Below the pieces are notes generated by a model, which was given only the letters and a program-made list of their open reading frames with translations, was not told the origin of the DNA and made no database searches. The position numbers were made by a program, and so were the translations under genes. From Crateriforma spongiae (GTDB taxonomy: Bacteria > Planctomycetota > Planctomycetia > Pirellulales > Pirellulaceae), in the NCBI RefSeq assembly GCF_012290005.1, contig NZ_JAAXMS010000005.1, positions 434,001 through 498,000 on the forward strand: a DNA stretch of 64,000 nt, read 5' to 3'. Below, one piece after another: positions 20,879 to 30,044 of this stretch; the stretch's first letter is position 1, and every line of letters begins with the position of its first letter.

Positions 20879-22650
20879 ACGTGATCCGATCCCGGGTCGC
20901 AACGGGCGGTTTGCTATCGGCGATTTTGATCGCTCAGGTTGCCCTGATGTGGCATGCGATTGACCAAGCCAGCCCCACGCCGGATGAGTTTGGGCTATTG
21001 GTTGGCGGATTGGATTCGATCGTCAATGGCAGGCATGACATCTATTGCGTGAACCCGCCTTTGGTCAAACGCTTGGCGGCATGGATTCCAGTCGGCCGGG
21101 GCTTTCGCATCCCTTCGTACACAGAGAATCCAGACCTCCGCCGAATCGAATGGGACCTGGGGCGTCGGTTTGCATCCATGCATCAAACCGACGCGATGGC
21201 GGCATTGGTCTCAGGCCGGCGGATGGTGTCGCTGTTCGCCGCGCTGGGATCGGTCGGGATTTTTCTTTTGGGTCGGGAGATCGCTGGGAAGGGCGTTGCG
21301 ATCATCGCCACGATCCTGTGGGCATCCAGCCCTTGGATTCTGGGGTATGGGATCTTCGTGCAGACCGACGTTCCCGCCGCGACGACCGGGTGTTTCGCGT
21401 TGTTGGCCATGCTGATCGCTGCGAGAAACATGAATCAAGGTCCGGCCTTGTGGGCGCCCGCGGTTGTCACCTGTGGCCTGTGGGTAGGGATCGCCATCAT
21501 GACAAAGCTCACTTGGCTGTCATTGATCATTCTTGTCCCGTTGATGTTCCCGCTGGCCGGTAGGGCGTCTTGGCGAAGATGGATTCCCGCGGTCATCATG
21601 GTGCAGGTTGTTGCCGCGTGTGTCGTTGTTGCCGGCTATGGTGGTGGGGCTTGGAATCGTCCCTTGGGCGATCTGCCTTTTGATAGTCGGTTATTGGGTG
21701 GCGACGAAGACACCGTGGCCGACCACTACACATTTGCTGGTACTGTTTTGCAGGATCTGCCGTCTTTGGTGCCTGCACTTTGGAAGGGCGTCGATTGGCA
21801 ATCACGTGACTTGGCCGTGCCCGGTCCCGCGATGATGGCGGGACAGTGGCAGACCGGCGGTTGGTATCACTACTATGCATTCGTGTTGCTGGTGAAGACG
21901 CGAATTATCGTTTTGGTCATGGCGTCCATCGGATTACTTCGCCTGATACTTGATCGCGATGGGTATGGCGTCCGGAAAAGGCCGTTTTGGGTTCTGATCT
22001 TCTTTGCCGTGGTCTTGTTTGCTTGGATCAGTTCGCATCACGCGCTGAATCGCCATGGGCGATACATCATCGTTCTTTTGCCGATTGTCTATTTGACCGC
22101 TGCGGTCGGCTGTGTCTGGCTGTGGCAAAAGATTGCGTCACTCGCGACAACATCGATAGCAGGAACGCTGGGTCTCGTTTCGATGGTTCTGGTCTTTGCC
22201 GTTGGGATCGCGGAATCAATTCCGTGCCACCCCTATCAGATCAGTTTTGCGAATTTAGCCTTTGGAGGTCCAAGTCAGTGTCATCGTTGGCTGGCTCACA
22301 GCAATGTGGACTGGGATCACGGTTGGATTGCGGTGAAAGATTGGTGGGGCAAGCACCAAGCCAACAATCCTGATGCGCGGTTGTTCATTCGTCGACCACG
22401 ATGGATGGAGGTGTCTTGTTTGGGGATGCAGGCCGTCGAGATCCGAAACAGCGAATTGCGAGAATCCTCGAACGCTTTCGTTGTGGTCAGGCTTTGGGAG
22501 CCAATTCCGGTCGAACAGAATCACTCAGCTGAACCTACGCCGCCGATCCAAACGTTTGCCTTTTCCCTGGGGCTTTATCTAGCCGATCAGGTCGTGCGTG
22601 ATGACCCGATGGATATCTGGTACGAGCTGCGCTTGAACGATTCGTTGTAG
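20875..22650 (+). CDS. GT-C family membrane glycosyltransferase (ArnT/PMT-like)
   Basis: 591 residues with about 10-12 predicted membrane segments. The first periplasmic loop holds an acidic TPDE motif (near residue 36), the position of the catalytic acidic residues in dolichyl-phosphate-mannose and ArnT-type (GT39/GT83-like) transferases, followed by HDIYCVNPPLVKRLAAW, which resembles the 'NPPL/HPPL' motif of that superfamily. Such enzymes move a sugar from a polyprenyl-phosphate donor to a protein or lipid on the outer face of the membrane. Donor and acceptor are unknown. The start overlaps the DUF1559 stop by four bases (ATGA), so the two are translationally linked; the pseudopilin or the exported neighbours are plausible acceptors (inference). 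Confidence 0.8.
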   Translation: MNVIRSRVATGGLLSAILIAQVALMWHAIDQASPTPDEFGLLVGGLDSIVNGRHDIYCVNPPLVKRLAAWIPVGRGFRIPSYTENPDLRRIEWDLGRRFASMHQTDAMAALVSGRRMVSLFAALGSVGIFLLGREIAGKGVAIIATILWASSPWILGYGIFVQTDVPAATTGCFALLAMLIAARNMNQGPALWAPAVVTCGLWVGIAIMTKLTWLSLIILVPLMFPLAGRASWRRWIPAVIMVQVVAACVVVAGYGGGAWNRPLGDLPFDSRLLGGDEDTVADHYTFAGTVLQDLPSLVPALWKGVDWQSRDLAVPGPAMMAGQWQTGGWYHYYAFVLLVKTRIIVLVMASIGLLRLILDRDGYGVRKRPFWVLIFFAVVLFAWISSHHALNRHGRYIIVLLPIVYLTAAVGCVWLWQKIASLATTSIAGTLGLVSMVLVFAVGIAESIPCHPYQISFANLAFGGPSQCHRWLAHSNVDWDHGWIAVKDWWGKHQANNPDARLFIRRPRWMEVSCLGMQAVEIRNSELRESSNAFVVVRLWEPIPVEQNHSAEPTPPIQTFAFSLGLYLADQVVRDDPMDIWYELRLNDSL

Positions 22651-22829
22651 CGGTTTTCTGTCGCATTCTGGAAATGTTCTGTCCGGTCGAAACCACTGCG
22701 TCTATCACGTTCGTCCGCTTATGTATGGACAAGAAGCGATCCGCTCGCAAAGACTGGCGTAGTCTTGCGGTCAAGACATTTTGTGTTCGTGTCATGGAGC
22801 AAACCCTTGGCACTGTCGCGATTGGCTGT

Positions 22830-22843
22830 GATTGTTAACAATC
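22830..22843. promoter_or_regulatory. Perfect 14-bp palindrome upstream of sulfatase gene
   Basis: GATTGTTAACAATC is its own reverse complement and lies 84 bases before the sulfatase start at 22928. A near-identical site (GATTGTTTACAATC) lies upstream of the GH117 gene at 53517. It could be a dimeric regulator operator; the TTAACAAT core might also act as a -10 element. Confidence 0.4.
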
Positions 22844-22927
22844 AGGGAATTGCTATTTTGAGACGCGTCAGAATGCGAATTCGGGCGTCCAGCCAGGCTC
22901 GATTCAAGACACACCAGCGGCACTGAG

Positions 22928-24877
22928 ATGAAACCAAAGCGCAGGGACCGTTTTTCCACCGGGCATCCAATTCATACTTCCTTGCAATGCCGGATGGTTG
23001 GCGGGCTGATCGTGTTTGCTGCGATTGGACTCTTCGGCGACGAGGTTGTCCGTGCCGAATCCGCGCAAACGCGGGCACCGAACCTGCTTTGGATCGTCAC
23101 CGATGATCATCGGTCCGATTCGATTCAGGCCTACAACCGTGCGGTCCATGGTCAGGACGACAGCCCGCTGGGCCATGTGGAATCGCCCAACATCGACCGC
23201 TTGGCGAGCGAAGGCGTCTTGTTCACACGAGTGTTTTGCAACGCGCCTGTTTGTGCGCCTTCACGCGGATCGATGCATACGGGACGTTACCCGTTTCGCA
23301 ATGGTCACTATGCGTTCGAAATCACGCACCAAGCCCCCGACTTTGTGCGCCCCACCGTGTCGCAAACTCTTCGCAATCACGGGTATCAAACCGCGTTGTT
23401 TGGCAAACCCGGTCACTACATTTTCCGGTGGGGACCTGGGCAGGGATACAACGATGCAGGTTTGTTTGACACCGAAGTCGACTTTAAACACGACCTGCAG
23501 AAAAACGGCATCGGCGAAATCTTCACCGGCGTGCGTTTCGGGAAACGCGACGGGCGCACTCAAGTGGTCGGAACCGCCGAAAAGGTTTTGTATCCCGATG
23601 GCCGAACTAAGGAATATTTCATCAGTCGCGTGGGTGAAGACCTAACACCCGAGGACTTGGCGGCCCGTCGCGAAGTCGATCAACAGTTTGATCTGCTTCG
23701 CAGCTACACGCGATCCAATCCGAATTTGATCATCGGTGGCGTCAACCCAAAGCCGGCCGGGAAGACGGTCGATGCGGCCGTGGTCGATGAATACACTCGA
23801 TATCTGACGAACCGCGACAGCGAATATCTGACCGCTTGGGGAAAAGCACAGCGGGGTGTCGATACCGATCGCCCCGTGTTCATCCACCTCAGTTTTCACC
23901 TGCCCCACACCCCCGTGTTGCCGCCCAAATCATTCCGCGATCGCTTTGCACAGTATTCGTACAAGGTTCCGGAGTTTGATAAGTCCGACGTGGAACGATT
24001 GCCGCCGCAGATGCAGCGGATGTATCAGGCGACCAAGATTGATAATCTGACCCCCGCGGAAAAACAAACGGCCATTCAAGATTACTATGCGTTTTGTGCC
24101 TATGGCGACGCACTGATCGGCGACGCGGTCGACCAATTCAAGGCGTATTGCGAATCACGCGGTGAAGACTATCTGATTCTATTCACCATCGGCGACCATG
24201 GATGGCACTTGGGGGAACAAGGGATCGAAGCCAAATTCACGCCGTGGCGACAATCGGTATGCGATTCGGTCATCTTGGTGTCGTCGGACAAAAACGCTGT
24301 ACCACCCGGAACGGTTTGTGACCAGTTGGTGGAATATGTTGACTTCGCGCCCACGTTGTTGGCGTCCGCCGGTTTAGATATCCAGAGTGAACGCTTCGAC
24401 TATCTGGACGGATACAGTTTGTTTGACGTGATCGACGGCAAGCGAACGGAACGGCAATACGCGGTGGGCGAGATCAACGTGATCGTGGGGCCGCGAGCTT
24501 ATTTGCACACCGATCGTTTTCGATTCTCGATGCGGACGCGTCCCTTCGACAACTTGGTGAACAAGAACCAGTTGGGCCAGGATCTACGCTGGGCGTTGGA
24601 CGCACCAGCGGAGGAAGTGGACTTGATGCTGTACGACTTGGCCGTCGATCCGCTGGAACGGCGAAACGTTGCCGGTCAGTCGGAGTATCGAGAGCTTGCC
24701 GAGTGGTTTCGTCAAAAGCTGGGAAGGATTGTGTTGGGAGACCGTCGGGCGGAGTGTGATTGGTCGATGGAAAACACGTTTCACATCAGTGACTTTGCCC
24801 TTGGGGCCGACGACAAGAAGCTGGACATTCCGCCGGAGATCATTCCCGAACCAAGGATGGTCGGTTCGAAGCGTTGA
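22928..24877 (+). CDS. Secreted sulfatase, formylglycine type (iduronate/choline-sulfatase-like)
   Basis: 649 residues. The motif CAPSR (Cys109-Arg113, in [18 protein letters not shown]) is the canonical CxPxR site where Cys becomes formylglycine. D59-D60 in [12 protein letters not shown] are the first metal-binding residues, and [10 protein letters not shown] supplies the later Asp-His pair. A hydrophobic stretch (about residues 24-42) acts as signal peptide after a basic 22-residue leader; initiation at the ATG at 22994 is an alternative. The protein is inferred to remove sulfate esters from sugars in the periplasm or outside the cell. It stands alone with a 277-bp upstream gap that holds a perfect palindrome and is followed at once by the palindromic repeat array. 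Confidence 0.92.
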   Translation: MKPKRRDRFSTGHPIHTSLQCRMVGGLIVFAAIGLFGDEVVRAESAQTRAPNLLWIVTDDHRSDSIQAYNRAVHGQDDSPLGHVESPNIDRLASEGVLFTRVFCNAPVCAPSRGSMHTGRYPFRNGHYAFEITHQAPDFVRPTVSQTLRNHGYQTALFGKPGHYIFRWGPGQGYNDAGLFDTEVDFKHDLQKNGIGEIFTGVRFGKRDGRTQVVGTAEKVLYPDGRTKEYFISRVGEDLTPEDLAARREVDQQFDLLRSYTRSNPNLIIGGVNPKPAGKTVDAAVVDEYTRYLTNRDSEYLTAWGKAQRGVDTDRPVFIHLSFHLPHTPVLPPKSFRDRFAQYSYKVPEFDKSDVERLPPQMQRMYQATKIDNLTPAEKQTAIQDYYAFCAYGDALIGDAVDQFKAYCESRGEDYLILFTIGDHGWHLGEQGIEAKFTPWRQSVCDSVILVSSDKNAVPPGTVCDQLVEYVDFAPTLLASAGLDIQSERFDYLDGYSLFDVIDGKRTERQYAVGEINVIVGPRAYLHTDRFRFSMRTRPFDNLVNKNQLGQDLRWALDAPAEEVDLMLYDLAVDPLERRNVAGQSEYRELAEWFRQKLGRIVLGDRRAECDWSMENTFHISDFALGADDKKLDIPPEIIPEPRMVGSKR

Positions 24878-24888
24878 TCGGTTCGGTG

Positions 24889-25403
24889 GCAACGAATCAA
24901 ACGTGGCGCAGTGGCACCCGCGGCTAGCGCCGTGCGGCTCAAAAATCAGCGGCAAGGCGCTAGCCGCCGGTACGGTGACAACGAGTCAACCGTGGCGCTG
25001 CAACACCCGCGGCTAGCGCCATGCGGCTCACGAATCCCAACAGCATCCTCCTCTGAGCGGCAAGGCGCTAGCCGCCGGTTCGGTAACGACGAGTCAAACG
25101 TGGCGATACAATACCCGCGGCTAGCGCCGTGCGGCTCACGAATCGCAACCGCATCCTCCCCTGAGCGGCAAGGCGCTAGCCGCCGGTACGGTGACAACGA
25201 GTCAACCGTGGCGCTGCAAAACCCGCGGCTAGCGCCATGCGGCTCACGAATCGCAACAGCATCCTCCTCTGAGCGGCAAGGCGCTAGCCGCCGGTTCGGT
25301 AACGACGAGTCAAACGTGGCGATACGACACCCGCGGCTAGCGCCATGCGGCTCACAAATCGCAACCGCATCCTCCTCTGAGCGGCAAGGCGCTAGCCGCC
25401 GGT
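24889..25403 (+). repeat. REP-like palindromic repeat array A (five units)
   Basis: Five direct copies of a unit whose two arms (about 25 nt, core GCGGCTAGCGCC and its complement GGCGCTAGCCGC) form an imperfect hairpin around a loop of about 27 nt that carries 'acgaatcgcaacagcatcc'. The left-arm cores start near 24922, 25011, 25119, 25227 and 25335, giving spacings of 89, 108, 108 and 108. The first unit has a shortened loop. Units are joined by a conserved spacer (cggtaacgacgagtcaaacg then tggcg). The array ends 25 bases before the RAYT gene. Confidence 0.92.
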
Positions 25404-25428
25404 TTATCGCCACGGGTATACAGCCAAC

Positions 25429-25950
25429 ATGCCGAACGATTTTTGTGATCCAGTAACCCTGTTCATTACATGGACCACTTATGGCTCCTGGTTACCCGGT
25501 GATGCCCGTGGTTGGACGAGATGGAAACAGGGCGAGCAACAGCCGCAGCCCGTATTGGAAGACTGGTGCAAAGGCCGGATGAAGGAGAATGCCGTACTGC
25601 TCGATTCCAGTCAGCGTGACAGCGTTGAAGAGGTCATTCGTCAACATGCTGAGCATCGCGGTTGGCAGTTGCATGCGGTTTCAGCACGTTCTAACCATGT
25701 TCATATCTTGGTCACTGTAGTACCCAGCATTGGCAATCCGGACTTTCGCATGTCCGATGGAGTTAAACGGGTTCGCGACCAGTTCAAGGCGAACGCGACG
25801 CGAGTTTTGCGGCGCGGGCAAAATCCAGTTGTGAACGAGAAGGTCTGGACCAGAGGTGGTGATATTCAATTCATAGTCACGGATGACGATCTGGAGAAGG
25901 TCATGATTTATGTATCCGAGGCCCAAGATCGGATGGACCGCGGAAAGTAG
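25429..25950 (+). CDS. REP-associated tyrosine transposase (RAYT), Y1/IS200-like
   Basis: 173 residues. The HUH-type metal motif is H90-V-H92 in SNHVHILV, and the likely nucleophile is Y161 in IYVSEAQ, with the helix Q166 five residues on. The N-terminal TWTTYGSWLPGDARGW is typical of the Y1 transposase / RAYT family (PF01797). RAYTs are single-copy, non-IS domesticated transposases that nick and rejoin single-stranded DNA at REP palindromes. The gene is embedded directly between two arrays of palindromic units and has no IS200 ends of its own that I can see, which is the classic RAYT/REP arrangement. All key residues are present, so it looks intact. ATG at 25429 is the only sensible start. 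Confidence 0.88.
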   Translation: MPNDFCDPVTLFITWTTYGSWLPGDARGWTRWKQGEQQPQPVLEDWCKGRMKENAVLLDSSQRDSVEEVIRQHAEHRGWQLHAVSARSNHVHILVTVVPSIGNPDFRMSDGVKRVRDQFKANATRVLRRGQNPVVNEKVWTRGGDIQFIVTDDDLEKVMIYVSEAQDRMDRGK

Positions 25951-25976
25951 GGATGACGCGATAGTATCAATCTCAT

Positions 25977-26395
25977 CAGCGGCGAGAACCTAGCCGCCGG
26001 TTGGGTTTGCAACGAGTCAAACGTGGCGCTGCATTACCCGGGGCTAGCGCAATGCGGCTCACGAATCAGCGGCGAGGCGTTGGCCGCCGGTTGGGTTGGC
26101 AACGAGTCAGACCGTGGCGCTACAAAACCCGCGGCTAGCGCCGTGCGGCTCACGAATCAGCGGCAAGGCGCTAGCCGCCGGTTGGGTTGGCAACGAATCA
26201 AAACTTGGCGCTGGATAATCCGCGGCTGGCGCCCTGCGGCTCACGAATTAGCGGCCAGGCGCTAGCCGCCCGTCCGATGGAAACGAGTCAAACCGTGGCG
26301 CTGCAAAACCCGCGGCTAGCGCCATGCGGCTCACGAATTAGCGGCCAGACGCTAGCCGCCGGTTTGATGGCAACGAACCAAACATGGCGCTGAGG
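25977..26395 (+). repeat. REP-like palindromic repeat array B (half unit plus four short-loop units)
   Basis: It starts with a lone right arm (25977-26002), then four direct units with left-arm cores near 26042, 26133, 26224 and 26314 (period about 90-91). The arms are the same family as array A, but the loop is the short form ('acgaatcagcgg'). Copies are more diverged than in array A (GCTGGC and GCGTTGGC variants). The array begins 26 bases after the RAYT stop. Confidence 0.9.
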
Positions 26396-26537
26396 CATTC
26401 GAGGCTGTTGCTCGGCGGCACAACAAAGCCAGCAACCGGGGGCGGTCCGGGACGACTACAATGGCGGACGTGATCCAAACGTCGATCTGATGTGAAAAAG
26501 CGATCCCTGCCAGTCATTCCCCCGCCGAAATTCTTCG
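26396..26537 (+). other. Gap between array B and the sulfatase-DUF1080 gene
   Basis: This non-coding stretch probably holds the sulfatase promoter. A TACAATGG motif near 26457 resembles a planctomycete -10 element and recurs upstream of the gene at 28914 (near 28841), but no convincing -35 is visible. No palindrome like that at 22830 is present. Confidence 0.3.
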
Positions 26538-28739
26538 ATGATGAAACCGTCTGCCATCCTGGTCGTTTTACTTGTTTTGCTATCTCGTGGCGCACCGGCC
26601 CAACAACCGCCGAACATTGTCTTCTTTTTCACCGACGATCAAACAACGTCGACGCTGGGTTGCTACGGAAACCCGATCATCCAGACGCCCAACATTGATC
26701 AACTGGCCAGACAGGGAACTCGGTTTGAAAACGCTTTTGTAAGTCAGGCCATTTGCTGGGTCAGCCGTACCACGATCCTGACCGGCTTGACGGGCCGCAG
26801 CTATGGAACGCCGGGTAATCCCGAGTTGGCAACCGCCGATGCCGTCCGAGAACTGTACACCGATCGCCTTCGTGCCAGCGGCTATCGGACCGGATACTTT
26901 GGCAAGTGGCATGCGAAGATGCCCAAGGATTTTCGTCGCGAAGACCACTTCGATGAGTTTGAAGCGATCGGACGGAACCCTTTCTACAAGCGACAAGCCG
27001 ACGGCAGCCTGCGGCACGAAACCGAAGTGATTGTCGATTGCGGGATCGACTTCATTCAGCGACATGACCCCGACAAGCCGTTCGCACTAAACCTGTGGTT
27101 CAACGCTTGCCACGCCGAAGACAGCGACCGCCGGCCAGGGATCGGTCATTTCCCTTGGCCGCGATCGGTGGACGGCATGTATGACGACGTCCAGATCCCC
27201 GAACCACGTTTGGCGTCGCCTGGCATCTTTGAAAGCCAACCCGATTTTTTGAAAACGACGATCAATCGCGAACGCTATTTTTGGCGTTGGAACACGCCGC
27301 AGAAATATCAAACCAACATGCGTGCTTACTATCGCATGGTCAGCGGGATCGACGGGGCGATCGGCCGCTTTATGAAAGCGCTGGAAGACGCGGGCATGGC
27401 GGACAACACGATCATCGTCTACTCCGCGGACAACGGGTACTACATGGGAAACCGCGGTTTCGCCGGCAAGTGGTCGCACTACGACGATGCTCTTCGCGTC
27501 CCCATGATCGTCATGGATCCTCGAGTGCCCGAGGACGCCAAAGGCCAGGTATCACAGAAGACCGTCTTGAATCTGGATCTTCCGTCGACCTTTCTTGATT
27601 ACGCATCGGTGGAAATTCCCGAACGCTATCAAGGAAACAGCATCCGCCGGATCGTTCAGGGCGATGCCGTGGATGAGTGGAGAACCGAGAGCTTTCATGA
27701 ACACTTTGCAGTACGGAATCGCATCCCGGCATTCGAAGGCCTACGAAACGACCAGTACAAGTACGTTAGGTATTTTGACCACGGCGGGTACGAGTTTCTG
27801 CACGATCTGCAGAACGATCCTGAAGAGCTAACGAACTTGGTCGATGACCCAGATTACGCCGATGTTTTGGCACAGATGCGGAAGCGAACGGATGCTCGGG
27901 TGCAACAATTGGGTGGGCCTTTACAGCCACTGGATCAATTCAACGAATCGACCGATCCCATGCCCGTTGCGGCGGCAAATGTGAGTGCCAAGCCGGATGC
28001 CGATGGATTCATTCGCGTTTTTGACGGAAAGTCGCTGCGTGGTTGGTCGGGCGATTCCAAGTATTGGTCGGTCCAGGACGGTGCATTGACGGGGGTCGCC
28101 GACGGGACCCTGAAGATGAATCGATTCATCACATGGAAGCATTCGACCGTTCGAAACTTTGACCTACGCGTGAAGGTCAAGGTGACCGCCGGCGGCAATA
28201 GCGGCATTCAGTATCGCGGAACGATGCGACCGGATCTTGGTCTGGATGTCGTGTCGGGATACCAGTGTGACGTGGTGGCGGATCGCCCGGATTACAACGG
28301 AATGCTATACGACGAAAAAGGCCGCCGCATCATCGCTCGCACGGGCCAGAAAGTTGTCATCGACACCGACGGCCAGCCCTGGATCGTCGGCGAGTTTCCG
28401 ATTGCAGATTTTGAACCCGACCAGTGGCACGAATACCGCGTCTTGGTCAAAGGCAACCATCATCAGCATTGGATCGATGATCACATGACATCGGACGTGA
28501 TCGATCTGGATGAAGCCGGGCGATCACTGGAAGGAGTTTTGGCCGTGCAGGTTCATGTCGGACCGGCCATGAAGATCCAGTACAAGGACTTTCGCATCAA
28601 GCACTTGCCCGACAACCTGCCCTTGATTCACGCCGGCGACGTTACCATTCCCGAAGGATCGCTGGGCGTGAAGCCACAAGGTCGGCTTCCCAAAGATTGG
28701 CAGCCCCCGAAGTACGCCGCACCGTCGGGCGTCGAATGA
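26538..28739 (+). CDS. Secreted sulfatase fused to a C-terminal DUF1080 (3-keto-disaccharide hydrolase/LamG-like) domain
   Basis: 733 residues. A signal peptide (residues 1-21) precedes a sulfatase domain (about 24-450) with metal residues D33-D34 in FFTDDQTT and the later YSADNGYYMGNRGFAGKW site. The formylglycine position reads C73-W-V-S-R77, so the usual proline of CxPxR is replaced by valine. Residues about 488-718 form a DUF1080 domain (GFIRVFDGKSLRGWSG; NSGIQYRG), a fold seen in 3-keto-glycoside hydrolases. One polypeptide thus joins desulfation to a sugar-active or sugar-binding module. The sugar isomerase-like gene follows 174 bases downstream on the same strand. Whether the CxVxR site is matured by a formylglycine enzyme is open. 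Confidence 0.92.
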   Translation: MMKPSAILVVLLVLLSRGAPAQQPPNIVFFFTDDQTTSTLGCYGNPIIQTPNIDQLARQGTRFENAFVSQAICWVSRTTILTGLTGRSYGTPGNPELATADAVRELYTDRLRASGYRTGYFGKWHAKMPKDFRREDHFDEFEAIGRNPFYKRQADGSLRHETEVIVDCGIDFIQRHDPDKPFALNLWFNACHAEDSDRRPGIGHFPWPRSVDGMYDDVQIPEPRLASPGIFESQPDFLKTTINRERYFWRWNTPQKYQTNMRAYYRMVSGIDGAIGRFMKALEDAGMADNTIIVYSADNGYYMGNRGFAGKWSHYDDALRVPMIVMDPRVPEDAKGQVSQKTVLNLDLPSTFLDYASVEIPERYQGNSIRRIVQGDAVDEWRTESFHEHFAVRNRIPAFEGLRNDQYKYVRYFDHGGYEFLHDLQNDPEELTNLVDDPDYADVLAQMRKRTDARVQQLGGPLQPLDQFNESTDPMPVAAANVSAKPDADGFIRVFDGKSLRGWSGDSKYWSVQDGALTGVADGTLKMNRFITWKHSTVRNFDLRVKVKVTAGGNSGIQYRGTMRPDLGLDVVSGYQCDVVADRPDYNGMLYDEKGRRIIARTGQKVVIDTDGQPWIVGEFPIADFEPDQWHEYRVLVKGNHHQHWIDDHMTSDVIDLDEAGRSLEGVLAVQVHVGPAMKIQYKDFRIKHLPDNLPLIHAGDVTIPEGSLGVKPQGRLPKDWQPPKYAAPSGVE

Positions 28740-28913
28740 ATTTGCAAACCGTCCAATTCTAAAAACGTGCCATTTTGCAAACGTCACAGCGCCAAGTGAA
28801 TGCCACGCGCCTGATCCGCTGGCATCGTATGCGCGACGTTACAATGGCCGCCGACGATGTCGAAGCGATTCGCGATGACGTTCCCACCTGCAACCATAGA
28901 CCCGCCCAAGACG

Positions 28914-29834
28914 ATGACCTATTCACGACGCCAAGTCCTTTGTTCCGCAGCCGCCGCGCTGGCGATTCCCGCCACCACCGTTTCGACCGCCATCGCAAGA
29001 GAACCGATCCAGCGGACCGGTCCGTCACGGCTGAAGCTTGCTTTGGCGGCGTATTCGTTTCGCCAGTACTTTTCGTACATGAAGGGCAAGAAGAAGCAGC
29101 CACAGAGTGACGGGCCGGCGATGGATATGGAAGGTTTTCTGCAATACTGTGCCGATCACGGGTGTGATGGCGCGGAATTGACCAGTTACTTCTTCCGCAA
29201 CGATCCGGACCGCGACTACTTCTTGGACTTGAAACGATCCGCGTTTTTGAAAGGTCTTGCGATCAGCGGAACCGCCATCGGCAACAACTTCACCGTGGGG
29301 CGTGGCGAGCGATTGGAATCGGAAATCGCCGCTGCCAAACAGTGGATCGATCACGCCGCCGTTTTGGGTGCACCCCACATCCGATTCTTTGCCGGGACGG
29401 GCGCTCAGATCGAAAAGGAACCCGCACGGATCGACGAAGCAATCGAGGCACTGGAACAGTGTGCCGAGCACGCCGCGAACCATGGCATCATGCTGGGCGT
29501 GGAAAATCACGGCAATCTGACCAGCGACCAGATGCTGACGATCATGCAACGCGTGTCCAGCCCTTGGGTGGGCATGAATTTGGACACAGGCAACTTCTTT
29601 TCCGATGACCCCTACGGCGATTTGGAAAAGTGCGTCGGCTATGCCGTCAACGTTCAAGTCAAAGTGGTCATGCGATCGCCCGACCGTACGAAGTCACCGG
29701 CCGATCTGAAGCGAATCGCCGCGATTTTGCGCGACGGTGGTTACCAAGGCTTTGTGAATTTGGAATACGAAGAAGAACAACCCTACGAACACGTCCCACA
29801 AGCGTTGGACGAATTGCGGCAAGCGATCGCTTGA
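28914..29834 (+). CDS. Tat-exported sugar phosphate isomerase/epimerase-like TIM-barrel protein
   Basis: 306 residues from the ATG at 28914, which places the twin-arginine motif (YSRRQVL) at the expected distance; an in-frame ATG at 28857 gives a 19-residue leader. The body is an AP-endonuclease-2/xylose-isomerase-like TIM barrel: GCDGAELTSYFF, HIRFFAGTG, ENHGNLTSDQM and MNLDTGNFF carry the acidic metal ligands, and FVNLEYEEE is the last strand. Members interconvert sugars or act on 3-keto sugars. Because the preceding gene carries a DUF1080 domain, the pair resembles 3-keto-sugar processing modules (inference). A TACAAT motif near 28842 could serve as -10. Confidence 0.85.
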   Translation: MTYSRRQVLCSAAAALAIPATTVSTAIAREPIQRTGPSRLKLALAAYSFRQYFSYMKGKKKQPQSDGPAMDMEGFLQYCADHGCDGAELTSYFFRNDPDRDYFLDLKRSAFLKGLAISGTAIGNNFTVGRGERLESEIAAAKQWIDHAAVLGAPHIRFFAGTGAQIEKEPARIDEAIEALEQCAEHAANHGIMLGVENHGNLTSDQMLTIMQRVSSPWVGMNLDTGNFFSDDPYGDLEKCVGYAVNVQVKVVMRSPDRTKSPADLKRIAAILRDGGYQGFVNLEYEEEQPYEHVPQALDELRQAIA

Positions 29835-29861
29835 TCGCAGCGGACGTGGACCACCACCGCG

Positions 29862-30044
29862 TCAGCTTTCGTCAAAGTCCGATCGATGCATCGCCTTGCA
29901 CAGATTTTTGGGATCGGCGGCGATGCGTCCGCACTTGCGGCAAACGTACTGCGCCTGGTCAGCTTGTTGGAGCAAAATCGGTAACGCTTTTTCCAGCGTT
30001 GTTTTGTTCCATTTGCAAATGGCTTTTTTGGGAAGCTTTTTCAT
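29862..30044 (-). CDS. Small Cys-rich (zinc-ribbon-like) protein
   Basis: 60 residues, read on the minus strand from the ATG at 30044. Cysteines lie at CKW, VCRKCGR and NLCKAM; the CxxC pair with the other two could bind zinc. The protein is basic and Lys-rich at its N-terminus (MKKLPKKAICKWNKTT). Its ATG overlaps the stop of the upstream CBM9-like gene (ATGA), so the two are one operon. The function is unknown. A longer start at 30074 would lie inside the upstream gene and is less likely. Confidence 0.7.
   Translation of the reverse strand: MKKLPKKAICKWNKTTLEKALPILLQQADQAQYVCRKCGRIAADPKNLCKAMHRSDFDES

Noticed and set aside
24911-25456. Open frames across the REP array in both strands, with repeated RLAPCGSR-type peptides
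   Set aside because: The peptides are a direct translation of the palindromic repeat, are equally open on both strands and have no start, leader or family match.
24889-26395. CRISPR array
   Set aside because: Repeats are internally palindromic with loop and spacer sequences shared between units, spacers are not unique, and no cas genes are present.
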